Of a DNA stretch of 10,141 bases, positions 1-6,651 are shown piece by piece (positions within the stretch are counted from its first letter, which is position 1; each line of letters opens with the position of its first letter). Below the pieces are notes generated by a model. It made no database searches. It saw only the letters and a list, made by a program, of their open reading frames with translations, and was not told the DNA's origin. This stretch comes from Promethearchaeota archaeon. Its GTDB lineage: Archaea > Asgardarchaeota > Lokiarchaeia > Sigyniarchaeales > Promethearchaeaceae. Location of the stretch: contig WJKO01000594.1 of NCBI GenBank assembly GCA_014729055.1, positions 1 to 10,141 on the forward strand. Reading direction: 5' to 3'. Made by a program: the position numbers and the translations under genes.

Positions 1-2
1 AA

Positions 3-473
3 AAAAGTGAGAACAAACCCAAAATAGACTCATCTAGATTAACGACCGCAGAATATGAAGCTATGTTTTTAAGAAAATTTGAAAAAAAACATAATAAAAA
101 ACATAAAAAAAAAGATAGTAAAAACGATGATAACGGAATTCAACTTAAAGAGATTAAATCAGAGTCGTCTAAGAAGAAAAAGAAGAAAATTAAGTCCAAA
201 GCTTCTCAAAAACCCAAAAAACCCGAGCCAGAATATGGGGCGAAGATGGATTTCTCTTGGGTAAATAATCCTATTGAATATGTAAGACATTGTCCTAATT
301 GTAATAATTTTCTTAAGACCGACAATTCAAGTGAATATGCTTGTCCAAAATGCGATACTTCTATGGTGTTTTCTATCCATTGTTCCCATTGTAATCTTTG
401 GTTTGACGTAAAGACCCCAAAAAAGTATCCTTGTCCAAAATGTGGCAGAATAATTAAACAAGGTGGAAATTAA
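3..473 (+). CDS. Lysine-rich double zinc-ribbon protein, 5' partial
   Basis: The frame is open to the left edge: codons from position 3 to the ATG at 63 contain no stop and read as plausible protein, so the true start probably lies outside the window. Counting from the ATG at 63, residues 1-56 are very rich in lysine, charged and probably disordered. Residues 76-131 hold four CxxC pairs (C77/C80, C94/C97, C107/C110, C124/C127). These form two zinc ribbons of identical geometry, each with 13 residues between its pairs, and look like an internal duplication (both begin H-C-x-x-C-N and both carry C-P-K-C). Zinc ribbons of this kind bind nucleic acid or protein partners; the specific role is unknown to me. 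The basic tail could suit RNA or DNA binding, which is inference. The gene converges on the Hps-RraA gene with a 24-bp gap. Confidence 0.75.
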   Translation, partial: KSENKPKIDSSRLTTAEYEAMFLRKFEKKHNKKHKKKDSKNDDNGIQLKEIKSESSKKKKKKIKSKASQKPKKPEPEYGAKMDFSWVNNPIEYVRHCPNCNNFLKTDNSSEYACPKCDTSMVFSIHCSHCNLWFDVKTPKKYPCPKCGRIIKQGGN

Positions 474-497
474 TCAAAATAAGAAATAAAAAGTAAT

Positions 498-1850
498 CTA
501 TTTCTGAACATCCCATTTTTTAAGATAAATTGTTTGTCCTAGCGTACTTCCGCGTTTGATTTCTTCCCGTATTCTGTCTTCTCGTTCCTTTACATCAATC
601 GCTCTATTTGCCATTTCCATAGCAATTTTCTTAGGAACCACTACAATTCCACTTTCATCACCGACAATCCAGTCCCCTGGCTCAACTTTACGTCCACCAC
701 ATTCTATAACTGCATTAATCTCTCCAAAACCCTTTGGTTCTCCCGCTGTGGGCGTAAAATGTCTCGCAAAGACTGGAAATTCTAGCTTACGAATGTCATC
801 AATATCCCGTGCTGCTCCATCAATAATGACCGCTTGAACACCTTGGCTTATACATGAATTGGTTGCCAATTCACCCCAACATGCTATCTCACTTCCGCAG
901 TTATCAATAACCAGTACATCTCCTTTTTTACAATGGTCTATTCCGGATACTGGTTTACTCCAATCACCTGCATATGACCGAACGGTGACCGCAGGTCCCG
1001 CAAATTTCAAGGGTTTTTCTTTAGATCCGCTCCACACAGGTTTTAAACCCCGCATTTCTCCAGTCTTATGCATTGCATCGGATATATTACATGTACTCAC
1101 TATGGAGAAAGCATCTCGGAGATGTTGTGTGTCGAACTTGTGAAATGCATTAGACCTAATAGGTTTACCCGTTTTTAATGACTTGATTATTTTTCGAGCT
1201 GATTCTTCAGGACTTGGTGCTTTATACAAAGCTCCTCCAACTATAATTAGATCTGCTCCCGCTTCATACGCTCTTACTGCAGTCTCACTATTCAATCCTC
1301 CGGCGGCAGCAATTTTAACTTGTCCCTTCACTGCTTCCGCCACTGCACGAACCGTATCGATTGGATTTCTTCCTAATACTTGTTGATCAAGACCGACATG
1401 AATATTAATTATATCTACTCCTAAATTTTTCAACTCAACGGCCCGTTTTCCGGGATTCTTAGTCATTATTAAATCCGCTGCTATTTCGACCCCGTATTTC
1501 TTACCCGCTAAGACGCTTTCTCTAATTGCTGAATCATCTGCTACACCTAATATAAATACGATGTCGGCTCCTGCCTTAGCTGCCATTTCAACTTCTACTG
1601 TACCAGCATCCATTGTTTTCATATCAGCAATAATTTTTAAATTAGGAAATCTTTTTCTGAGTTCTCGAACTGCATTCATACCCTCTGCCTTAATGAGTGG
1701 TGTACCAGCTTCCACATAAGTCGCTCCACCCTTTACCGCTTCCTCTGCGATTTTAATAGCCCTAGGTAGATTCATCAGATCAAGCGCCACTTGAAGCGGA
1801 GGTATTTCTTTGCTTGTTCCACTATCTGATTCTACTATTGATTGTACCAT
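498..1850 (-). CDS. hps: Bifunctional 3-hexulose-6-phosphate synthase / RraA-like fusion protein
   Basis: This 450-residue cytosolic enzyme has two domains. Residues about 18-225 are a 3-hexulose-6-phosphate synthase of the OMP-decarboxylase superfamily: D24 in the first strand, the catalytic D76-x-K78-x-x-D81 signature, and phosphate-binding segments near 183-187 and 202-209. The domain interconverts formaldehyde plus ribulose-5-phosphate and hexulose-6-phosphate; in archaea it often runs towards ribulose-5-phosphate to supply pentoses. Residues about 240-430 are an RraA/HMG-aldolase-like domain. It keeps R348-D349-x-x-D352 after a glycine-rich helix, the substrate- and metal-binding motif of the aldolase members, so it may be an enzyme rather than an RNase E regulator. 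Fusions of this kind are known in archaea. The ATG at 1850 is well supported, because an in-frame TAA lies one codon upstream at 1854-1856. A separate isomerase (Phi) is not in the window. The gene is divergent from hpt. Confidence 0.9.
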   Translation of the reverse strand: MVQSIVESDSGTSKEIPPLQVALDLMNLPRAIKIAEEAVKGGATYVEAGTPLIKAEGMNAVRELRKRFPNLKIIADMKTMDAGTVEVEMAAKAGADIVFILGVADDSAIRESVLAGKKYGVEIAADLIMTKNPGKRAVELKNLGVDIINIHVGLDQQVLGRNPIDTVRAVAEAVKGQVKIAAAGGLNSETAVRAYEAGADLIIVGGALYKAPSPEESARKIIKSLKTGKPIRSNAFHKFDTQHLRDAFSIVSTCNISDAMHKTGEMRGLKPVWSGSKEKPLKFAGPAVTVRSYAGDWSKPVSGIDHCKKGDVLVIDNCGSEIACWGELATNSCISQGVQAVIIDGAARDIDDIRKLEFPVFARHFTPTAGEPKGFGEINAVIECGGRKVEPGDWIVGDESGIVVVPKKIAMEMANRAIDVKEREDRIREEIKRGSTLGQTIYLKKWDVQK

Positions 1851-1882
1851 TTTTTATTCACACTAATTTTCTAACTGAATTT

Positions 1883-1892
1883 GATCCTCCCT
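1883..1892 (-). promoter_or_regulatory. Shine-Dalgarno-like purine run in the hps leader
   Basis: Read on the minus strand this is AGGGAGGATC, a strong match to the archaeal ribosome-binding consensus. It lies more than 30 nt before the ATG at 1850, too far for normal initiation, and the in-frame TAA at 1854-1856 rules out an extended reading frame. It may be fortuitous or play a role in the leader. A TATA-like stretch (TAAAATTTTTAAG on the minus strand, 1901-1913) lies just upstream. Confidence 0.3.
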
Positions 1893-1927
1893 AATTAGAT
1901 CTTAAAAATTTTAGTTTTATTGAATTT

Positions 1928-1960
1928 TAGTACGTAATTTATGGTAATAGTACGTACTAT
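1928..1960. promoter_or_regulatory. Putative shared operator: TAGTACGTA direct repeat with a 14-bp palindrome
   Basis: The perfect palindrome ATAGTACGTACTAT lies at 1947-1960. A second copy of its core, TAGTACGTA, lies at 1928-1936, starting exactly 20 bp upstream of the core at 1948, about two helical turns. The pair sits between the divergent hps and hpt genes and directly beside a TATA-like ATTTAAAG at 1962-1969 that points towards hpt. This is the usual look of a dimeric regulator site. I do not know which regulator binds it; a role in both directions is inference. Confidence 0.55.
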
Positions 1961-1961
1961 C

Positions 1962-1969
1962 ATTTAAAG
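1962..1969 (+). promoter_or_regulatory. Candidate TATA box for hpt
   Basis: ATTTAAAG directly follows the palindrome. Archaeal spacing would put the transcript start near 1990-1995, at the left edge of the 23-bp tandem repeat, giving a leader of about 55 nt that contains both repeat units. The call rests on position and AT content only. Confidence 0.35.
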
Positions 1970-1991
1970 GTATGATCGAAAAAGCCCAAAT

Positions 1992-2037
1992 ATCAAATAT
2001 CAAGTATATCAAAGATCAAATATCAAGTATATCAAAG
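1992..2037 (+). repeat. Perfect 23-bp tandem duplication before hpt
   Basis: Two identical 23-bp units lie end to end at 1992-2014 and 2015-2037. Each begins ATCAAATATC and ends ATATCAAAG, and each itself contains repeated ATATCAA steps. The second unit runs into the ribosome-binding purines of hpt. The array may be a recent slippage product or a leader element affecting expression. Confidence 0.9.
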
Positions 2038-2048
2038 AAGGTATGTTG

Positions 2049-2639
2049 ATGAAGACAATTAGTGAAGAACTTAAAACCTTAAGCAATTGTAAAGTTTTCG
2101 ATAAACGTGATTATAAATATGTGGTACTTCCGCTGGATTATGAGTGCAATTACGACCAAATGATGTTATATTCGAGTGAATTGAAAAATGCAATAATAAG
2201 AAATGTCGATATTGATCAAATTGATAAAATTATGACCATTGAGAGCAAAGGGATCTTGATATCAACATTAGTTGCATACGAACTTCAAAAACCATTAAAC
2301 ATAGTTCGAAAGCGTAAACTTAATTTAAAAGGCGAGAAATCAGTAGTCAAGAAAACTGGATATGGGTCATCAACAATTTATATAAACGGAATTGAGGAAG
2401 GAGATAAAATAATATTGGTTGATGACTTGGTCTCTACTGGAGGCACTCTAAAAACTACGATCAACGCATTATGGGAATTAGGTTGCAAAATACTCGGAAT
2501 TGTGATCTTGTTCGATAAAGTAGAATTTGGCGGGAGTAAATACATAAAAAGTAAGTTTTCAGAACAGTTAAATATCCCGTTTGAATCTATTTTTAAGATA
2601 AAAATCGATGACGATAATACATTAAGTGTTTCTTTATAA
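2049..2639 (+). CDS. hpt: Archaeal-type hypoxanthine/guanine (purine) phosphoribosyltransferase
   Basis: This is a type I phosphoribosyltransferase that should convert a purine base (hypoxanthine, perhaps guanine or adenine) and PRPP to the nucleotide in cytosolic purine salvage. The PRPP signature ILVDDLVSTGGT is at residues 122-133, counted from the ATG at 2049, with acidic pair D125-D126. The segments before it (KIMTIESKGI, IVRKR, TGYG, YINGIEEGD) follow the order seen in archaeal Hpt proteins, as I remember the family, and the length of 196 residues fits. An ATG at 2043 and a TTG at 2046 are also in frame. I prefer 2049 because the purine run GAAGG at 2037-2041 then has a 7-nt spacer, against 1 nt for 2043. 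The base specificity cannot be read from sequence; adenine phosphoribosyltransferase is the main alternative. The gene is divergent from hps, whose pathway supplies PRPP precursors. Confidence 0.85.
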   Translation: MKTISEELKTLSNCKVFDKRDYKYVVLPLDYECNYDQMMLYSSELKNAIIRNVDIDQIDKIMTIESKGILISTLVAYELQKPLNIVRKRKLNLKGEKSVVKKTGYGSSTIYINGIEEGDKIILVDDLVSTGGTLKTTINALWELGCKILGIVILFDKVEFGGSKYIKSKFSEQLNIPFESIFKIKIDDDNTLSVSL

Positions 2640-2687
2640 AATCATCCTTTTAAAAACTGGTCTTCTAAAACGCAGCTTATAAACAAC

Positions 2688-2700
2688 TTTATATAAAAGG
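2688..2700 (+). promoter_or_regulatory. TATA box of the 153-residue membrane protein gene
   Basis: TTTATATAAAAGG has its centre about 25 bp before the ATG at 2719. That is the normal archaeal distance from TATA box to transcript start, so the mRNA would be leaderless or nearly so. The purines AAGGAGA at its 3' edge are too far from the ATG to act as a ribosome-binding site. Confidence 0.6.
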
Positions 2701-2718
2701 AGAATCCATAAGATAAAC

Positions 2719-3180
2719 ATGACAAAAAAAGATAAAGATTCAATTGAAGAGGGAGAGCAATTTGTAGAAATACCAGAGGACGACCTCGACGAAAAACGAT
2801 TCTCAAAGCATAGAAAATATGCATATTTAATTACTTTCATTACGTTCGTTGTAATTATTCTTCTTGATATATTCCTAAAAAATAATCGAGGAATAGAGAA
2901 TACCATAATTGCGTGGTTTATTGCCTATCTTTGGATACTCCCATACCTATATTATCAAATGAGACATTATAAATTCTCATTTCATATACGCGAATATGAA
3001 CAAATAGCAAAAATCTATACAATTCTTATGGTTTACTTCTTGATCGTATGTCTATTATGTTTCATCGCACTGTTATTCTTAATAATAGCCCCACCAACAT
3101 GGCTTGTTCCCGCTATATATGGTTTTGGATTGTTATTTTTGTTGCCAGCAATTGTACTTGCTTTGGTCATCGAAAGATAA
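2719..3180 (+). CDS. Four-helix membrane protein of unknown function
   Basis: I do not recognise this 153-residue protein. The first 32 residues are acidic and charged with no signal peptide. Four hydrophobic segments follow at about 33-53, 60-79, 98-123 and 127-150, joined by short loops; the loop at 80-97 is basic and aromatic. The last helix runs almost to the C-terminus. It has its own TATA box, so it is probably not co-transcribed with hpt 79 bp upstream. It converges on the beta-mannosidase gene with a 55-bp gap. No catalytic or transport motif is visible. Confidence 0.7.
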   Translation: MTKKDKDSIEEGEQFVEIPEDDLDEKRFSKHRKYAYLITFITFVVIILLDIFLKNNRGIENTIIAWFIAYLWILPYLYYQMRHYKFSFHIREYEQIAKIYTILMVYFLIVCLLCFIALLFLIIAPPTWLVPAIYGFGLLFLLPAIVLALVIER

Positions 3181-3199
3181 ATCTAAAATATAGAATCTG

Positions 3200-3234
3200 C
3201 CATCTATTCTTGCTAAAAATTAGAAATCAGATGG
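3200..3234. terminator. Weak inverted repeat in the convergent gap
   Basis: CCATCT (3200-3205) pairs with AGATGG (3229-3234) across a loop of 23 nt, in the gap between two convergent genes. It could help to end transcription from both sides, but there is no clear T-tract on either strand. Confidence 0.2.
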
Positions 3235-3235
3235 T

Positions 3236-5941
3236 TTAATTAACTAAATCAAATAGACTATCAACTTTTATCATTTTTTTAACTTCAACGCTAGTAAGAA
3301 CTGATTTATCTGATAAATCGTCAATATTTTTAATTTTCTTGACTCTAATGTCGATATTTCTAGTTTCATTTGGTTGCATTGAGAAGAAATTATCCGAGGC
3401 TATGAAATCCATGTTATTTGATTCTAAATAAACATAGAGCGCAATTTTGCTGGAATAAATGTCTATTTGGAATTTCTGATATGTATCATCGGGATCTGTC
3501 TCAATTTCTATAACTTGTTTGATTTCTAAGTTTGGATCTTGTAGATCAAACTTTTTTGGATGATCAAATAGACGAAATCCTCTATAAATAATATTAGAAA
3601 TTGGTTTATCTGTATTTTTTTCTCTCACCCCTATATTCTTCAGCTTTTTTAGTTTGTAAAAGATTATATTATTACGTCGGTTCTTTCTTCTTCGGTTCTC
3701 TTTACTTAAATCTAACGTTCTGATCTTTTTAGATTGATTAGGAAGTACCTTTACAACATCTGTCCCTTTCTTTAATGTTTTTCCGCTTGAATTCATAATT
3801 GTCCATTCCAAAGTTCCATTAAATGGACTGAGATTATCGTTTGTTACCCATAATTCTGCAGACTTCTTAGATTCACACACGCTTGGAAAAATATTCTGGT
3901 AAAATCGCTTAGCAAAATAATGCAGTGCTTTCCAACGCCCATAATAATCGATTGAAGCCCAACTAGCTACTGGCCAACAATCGTTTAACTGCCAGTATAA
4001 TGCACCCATACAATGAAATTGGTTTTTATTTCTTCGCCAGTGTTCAACACCATATTCCATGGCTTCAGCATGTGTAATTTGAGATAACACTACTTGTTTT
4101 TGAAAAGTATCAGGTATTGAAAATCTCTTCTTCATATAATCCATTATCTTTTTATTACCCGCACTATTCTTTTGATGATTTTCCATAATTTCAGAATGAA
4201 AGCTGTATTGATTCTCTGGACAAAATTCCGATATTGTCTTCATTGATGGAAAAGATTCAAATCCAAATTCAGACATAAAACGAGAATCAAACTTGCGATA
4301 AGCAGTAAAGGGTTTTCCGCCGTGCCATACCATCCAATAATGGCTGTCGCCAACGTCCGGACTATTTGATTTTAAAATTCCCCCTTGTTTCATACCTCCA
4401 TTGGATGGGCTACTAGGCCAATATGGCCGATCTGGATCAAATTTTGAAGTTAAGTCTGGTAATAACTCCTCAAATAGATAGATATATGTATCTTTAAGCG
4501 CTTTTCGGGCACTAATGCAGAGAACTTTACGAGAATACCACACCCAATATGTTTCAATTTCGTTGTTTCCGCACCAGAGGGCCAAGCTTGGATGGTGACG
4601 TAACCTCTTAATATTTTCTTGGGCTTCTTGTTTTACATTGTTAATAAAATCATCATGTGAAGGGTATGCAGCACATGCAAATGGAAAATCTTGCCATATC
4701 AAAAGGCCTAAGTCATCACACAGTTCATAAAAAAGATCATCTTCATAGATGCCGCCACCCCATACACGGATCATATTCATATTAGCCTCTTTCGCATAAT
4801 TCAAATTAAGTTCATATAATCCCAATTTCTTTCCTCTTGGAATGAAACTATCAACTGGTATCCAATTTGCTCCTTTTGCAAATATAGGAATTCCATTTAG
4901 CCTAAAATAAAATGTCTCACCCCATTTATCCATTTCTCGTATTAATTTGATTTCACGCAGCCCTATGTACTGTTCAAAATCATCTAAAACTTGATCTGAA
5001 TTCTTCGATGTTATTTTGGCCTTTAGTTTATACAAGTTCTGTTTCCCTAAATTATGCGTCCACCATAGTTCTGGATCCTTAACATCAAAAGAGATAATAG
5101 ATTTTAGACCCTTAATTGATACTGATTTTTTAATCATCTTGCCACTAGGGGATAATAATTCAATATGGATGGTATAGTCTTTTTGTAGAATGGGTTTTTC
5201 TTTTTCTTTTTGTGAAGAATTTAGTACATTTGGATCGTGCAATTTAATTAATAATGATAGTTTTACATCTTCTACATGTATTTTATCTATATTTTCCTCT
5301 GTAAAATTATCGATATTATAATTAAAATCTTGTTTTGGATAAATAGATTCAATATAAACATCATCGTAGCTTATAATTTCTACTTTTTTCCATATCCCAA
5401 TATCTGGAAGCTTTGGCCCCCAATCCCAACCAAAACTGTATTGTGCTTTTCTAAGATATGGAACACCAGGCAATGCGGTAGGACCAGTATCTAATTTATA
5501 ACCGTATTTATCTATTCGTTCTTTCGCAACTCGAGTTGGACTTTTAAATTTCACTTCAATTTTGTTTTTTCCCGTTTTTATCATAGAATTTATATTAAAA
5601 TCATAACTTCGGAACATATTATTTGTAGTCCCGATTAGTATATCGTTGAAGTAAATATCTGCAATTGTGTCCAAGCCATGAAATCTTAAGATCTTATGAT
5701 TATTATCTGATAGTCTGCCCTTATTTTTCAATTCTACCGTTGTTGTATATGTCCAATCTGAATCATAAACCCAAGACATATCGTGCTCTCTGTTACCGTA
5801 AAAAGGATTTTTGATTATGTCATTTTTTAAAAGACTTTCAAAAACAGTACTTGGTACTGATACATGCACTTCAATATCGCGATTTTCATTCTTGAGTATC
5901 CAATTTTCCTTAACTTCAACATATTCTAAAACTTTCCCCAT
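3236..5941 (-). CDS. Beta-mannosidase, glycoside hydrolase family 2
   Basis: This 901-residue enzyme should release beta-D-mannose from the non-reducing end of manno-oligosaccharides. Residues 1-190 form the sugar-binding sandwich, including the family hallmark FGWDWGP at 170-176. An immunoglobulin-like domain spans about 195-330, the catalytic barrel about 340-690, and beta-sandwich domains follow to the end. The acid/base is E461 in WCGNNE; the nucleophile is E558 in MSEFG. WQDFPFACA at 416-424 and the motif around residues 649-671 (WQLND, WPVASW) are typical of beta-mannosidases rather than beta-galactosidases or glucuronidases. No signal peptide is present, so it acts in the cytosol on imported sugars. 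The length is usual for the family. The gene is divergent from the membrane protein/GH10 operon across 61 bp. Exo-glucosaminidase is a less likely alternative. Confidence 0.92.
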   Translation of the reverse strand: MGKVLEYVEVKENWILKNENRDIEVHVSVPSTVFESLLKNDIIKNPFYGNREHDMSWVYDSDWTYTTTVELKNKGRLSDNNHKILRFHGLDTIADIYFNDILIGTTNNMFRSYDFNINSMIKTGKNKIEVKFKSPTRVAKERIDKYGYKLDTGPTALPGVPYLRKAQYSFGWDWGPKLPDIGIWKKVEIISYDDVYIESIYPKQDFNYNIDNFTEENIDKIHVEDVKLSLLIKLHDPNVLNSSQKEKEKPILQKDYTIHIELLSPSGKMIKKSVSIKGLKSIISFDVKDPELWWTHNLGKQNLYKLKAKITSKNSDQVLDDFEQYIGLREIKLIREMDKWGETFYFRLNGIPIFAKGANWIPVDSFIPRGKKLGLYELNLNYAKEANMNMIRVWGGGIYEDDLFYELCDDLGLLIWQDFPFACAAYPSHDDFINNVKQEAQENIKRLRHHPSLALWCGNNEIETYWVWYSRKVLCISARKALKDTYIYLFEELLPDLTSKFDPDRPYWPSSPSNGGMKQGGILKSNSPDVGDSHYWMVWHGGKPFTAYRKFDSRFMSEFGFESFPSMKTISEFCPENQYSFHSEIMENHQKNSAGNKKIMDYMKKRFSIPDTFQKQVVLSQITHAEAMEYGVEHWRRNKNQFHCMGALYWQLNDCWPVASWASIDYYGRWKALHYFAKRFYQNIFPSVCESKKSAELWVTNDNLSPFNGTLEWTIMNSSGKTLKKGTDVVKVLPNQSKKIRTLDLSKENRRRKNRRNNIIFYKLKKLKNIGVREKNTDKPISNIIYRGFRLFDHPKKFDLQDPNLEIKQVIEIETDPDDTYQKFQIDIYSSKIALYVYLESNNMDFIASDNFFSMQPNETRNIDIRVKKIKNIDDLSDKSVLTSVEVKKMIKVDSLFDLVN

Positions 5942-5960
5942 AATCTTTAATTTTGTGTTT

Positions 5961-5981
5961 CTTAAATAAAAGTTTTTTAAG
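5961..5981. promoter_or_regulatory. Compact divergent promoter with a bidirectional TATA-like box
   Basis: CTTAAATAAAAG at 5961-5972 is AT-rich enough to serve as a TATA box in both directions. Read leftwards, its centre lies about 26 bp before the ATG of the beta-mannosidase at 5941, which suggests a leaderless mRNA. Read rightwards, a start near 5992 would leave a leader of about 11 nt before the ATG at 6003. A second small AT-rich patch, TTTTTTAAG (5973-5981), adjoins it. Confidence 0.45.
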
Positions 5982-6002
5982 TTGGAGATTAAAAATAACC
6001 AT

Positions 6003-6632
6003 ATGGGTGAATTTTTACGATCAATAGATGCCGCGATTGCCGCTCCCGAAAAAGCAGAAGAAATTTTAGAAGATCATGCATTTATGAGTTTTTTATTCAA
6101 GATTTTTGGCATCTTTAGCACCGTCATGTGGTTTTTGACAGGATTAGATCCAAAAAGATCTATAGCATTAGCAAATGAAAACAAACTAATTGATGAATAC
6201 TATTATGAGAGTTTACAACAAGGGTCATTTTGGTTTTCGCTTATAATAATATGTTGTGGTATCGCCTTTTATTTATTATCCGCAGTTATTCCTTCAATTA
6301 TTCTGAAAAAAAATACAAAAAATAAAACAGTAAGACAAATTTCGAGAGGATTCTTGATTACAATAAGTATGCGTATACCCATATTTTTAGCGATTGGAAC
6401 AATACCCATGCTAATATTTGATGCAACACTCTTTAATGAACAATCAACTTTTATTCCATCAGCGATTTGGGTTGTCATGGGATCAATTGCATTGATCGAA
6501 CTCTGGAGGATGACAGGTAAAATGGCAACAAATCTCTTTCTAACATTTAAAAAAGGAGTAATAATTGCTATATTTACCAGTATAACAATAGGTGGCGTAA
6601 TCGCAATGTTGTACTTTTATGGACCATTTTAA
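6003..6632 (+). CDS. Five-helix membrane protein, possibly Yip1-like
   Basis: This 209-residue protein has five predicted membrane segments at about 27-47, 76-101, 116-139, 150-168 and 184-206. Its short N-terminal part (residues 5-22) contains an A-A-P-E-K-A segment like the proline-containing start of Yip1-domain proteins. The five-helix plan and length fit that family, but the similarity is weak and I offer it only as a possibility. A TTG at 5982 would add seven residues. I prefer the ATG at 6003 because the TTG would precede or abut the expected transcript start, and because a GGAG at 5984-5987 lies upstream of the ATG, though with a long spacer. The gene ends 19 bp before the GH10 start, so the two are very probably one operon; a role in export or surface assembly of the GH10 enzyme is conjecture. 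Confidence 0.7.
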   Translation: MGEFLRSIDAAIAAPEKAEEILEDHAFMSFLFKIFGIFSTVMWFLTGLDPKRSIALANENKLIDEYYYESLQQGSFWFSLIIICCGIAFYLLSAVIPSIILKKNTKNKTVRQISRGFLITISMRIPIFLAIGTIPMLIFDATLFNEQSTFIPSAIWVVMGSIALIELWRMTGKMATNLFLTFKKGVIIAIFTSITIGGVIAMLYFYGPF

Positions 6633-6639
6633 TACTATA

Positions 6640-6646
6640 AGAGGGA
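6640..6646 (+). promoter_or_regulatory. Ribosome-binding site that decides the GH10 start
   Basis: AGAGGGA is followed by a 5-nt spacer and the ATG at 6652. The alternative ATG at 6619 has no purine run before it and overlaps the upstream gene. Confidence 0.6.
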
Positions 6647-6651
6647 ATACT

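Noticed and set aside
1992..2037. CRISPR-like repeat
   Set aside because: There are only two units, with no spacer between them and no cas gene in the window; it is a simple tandem duplication.
5982..6002. TTG start for the five-helix membrane protein
   Set aside because: It would lie too close to the likely TATA box and lacks a ribosome-binding site; the ATG at 6003 fits better.
6619..6651. Upstream ATG for the GH10 gene
   Set aside because: It overlaps the end of the preceding gene and has no ribosome-binding purines, whereas the ATG at 6652 does.
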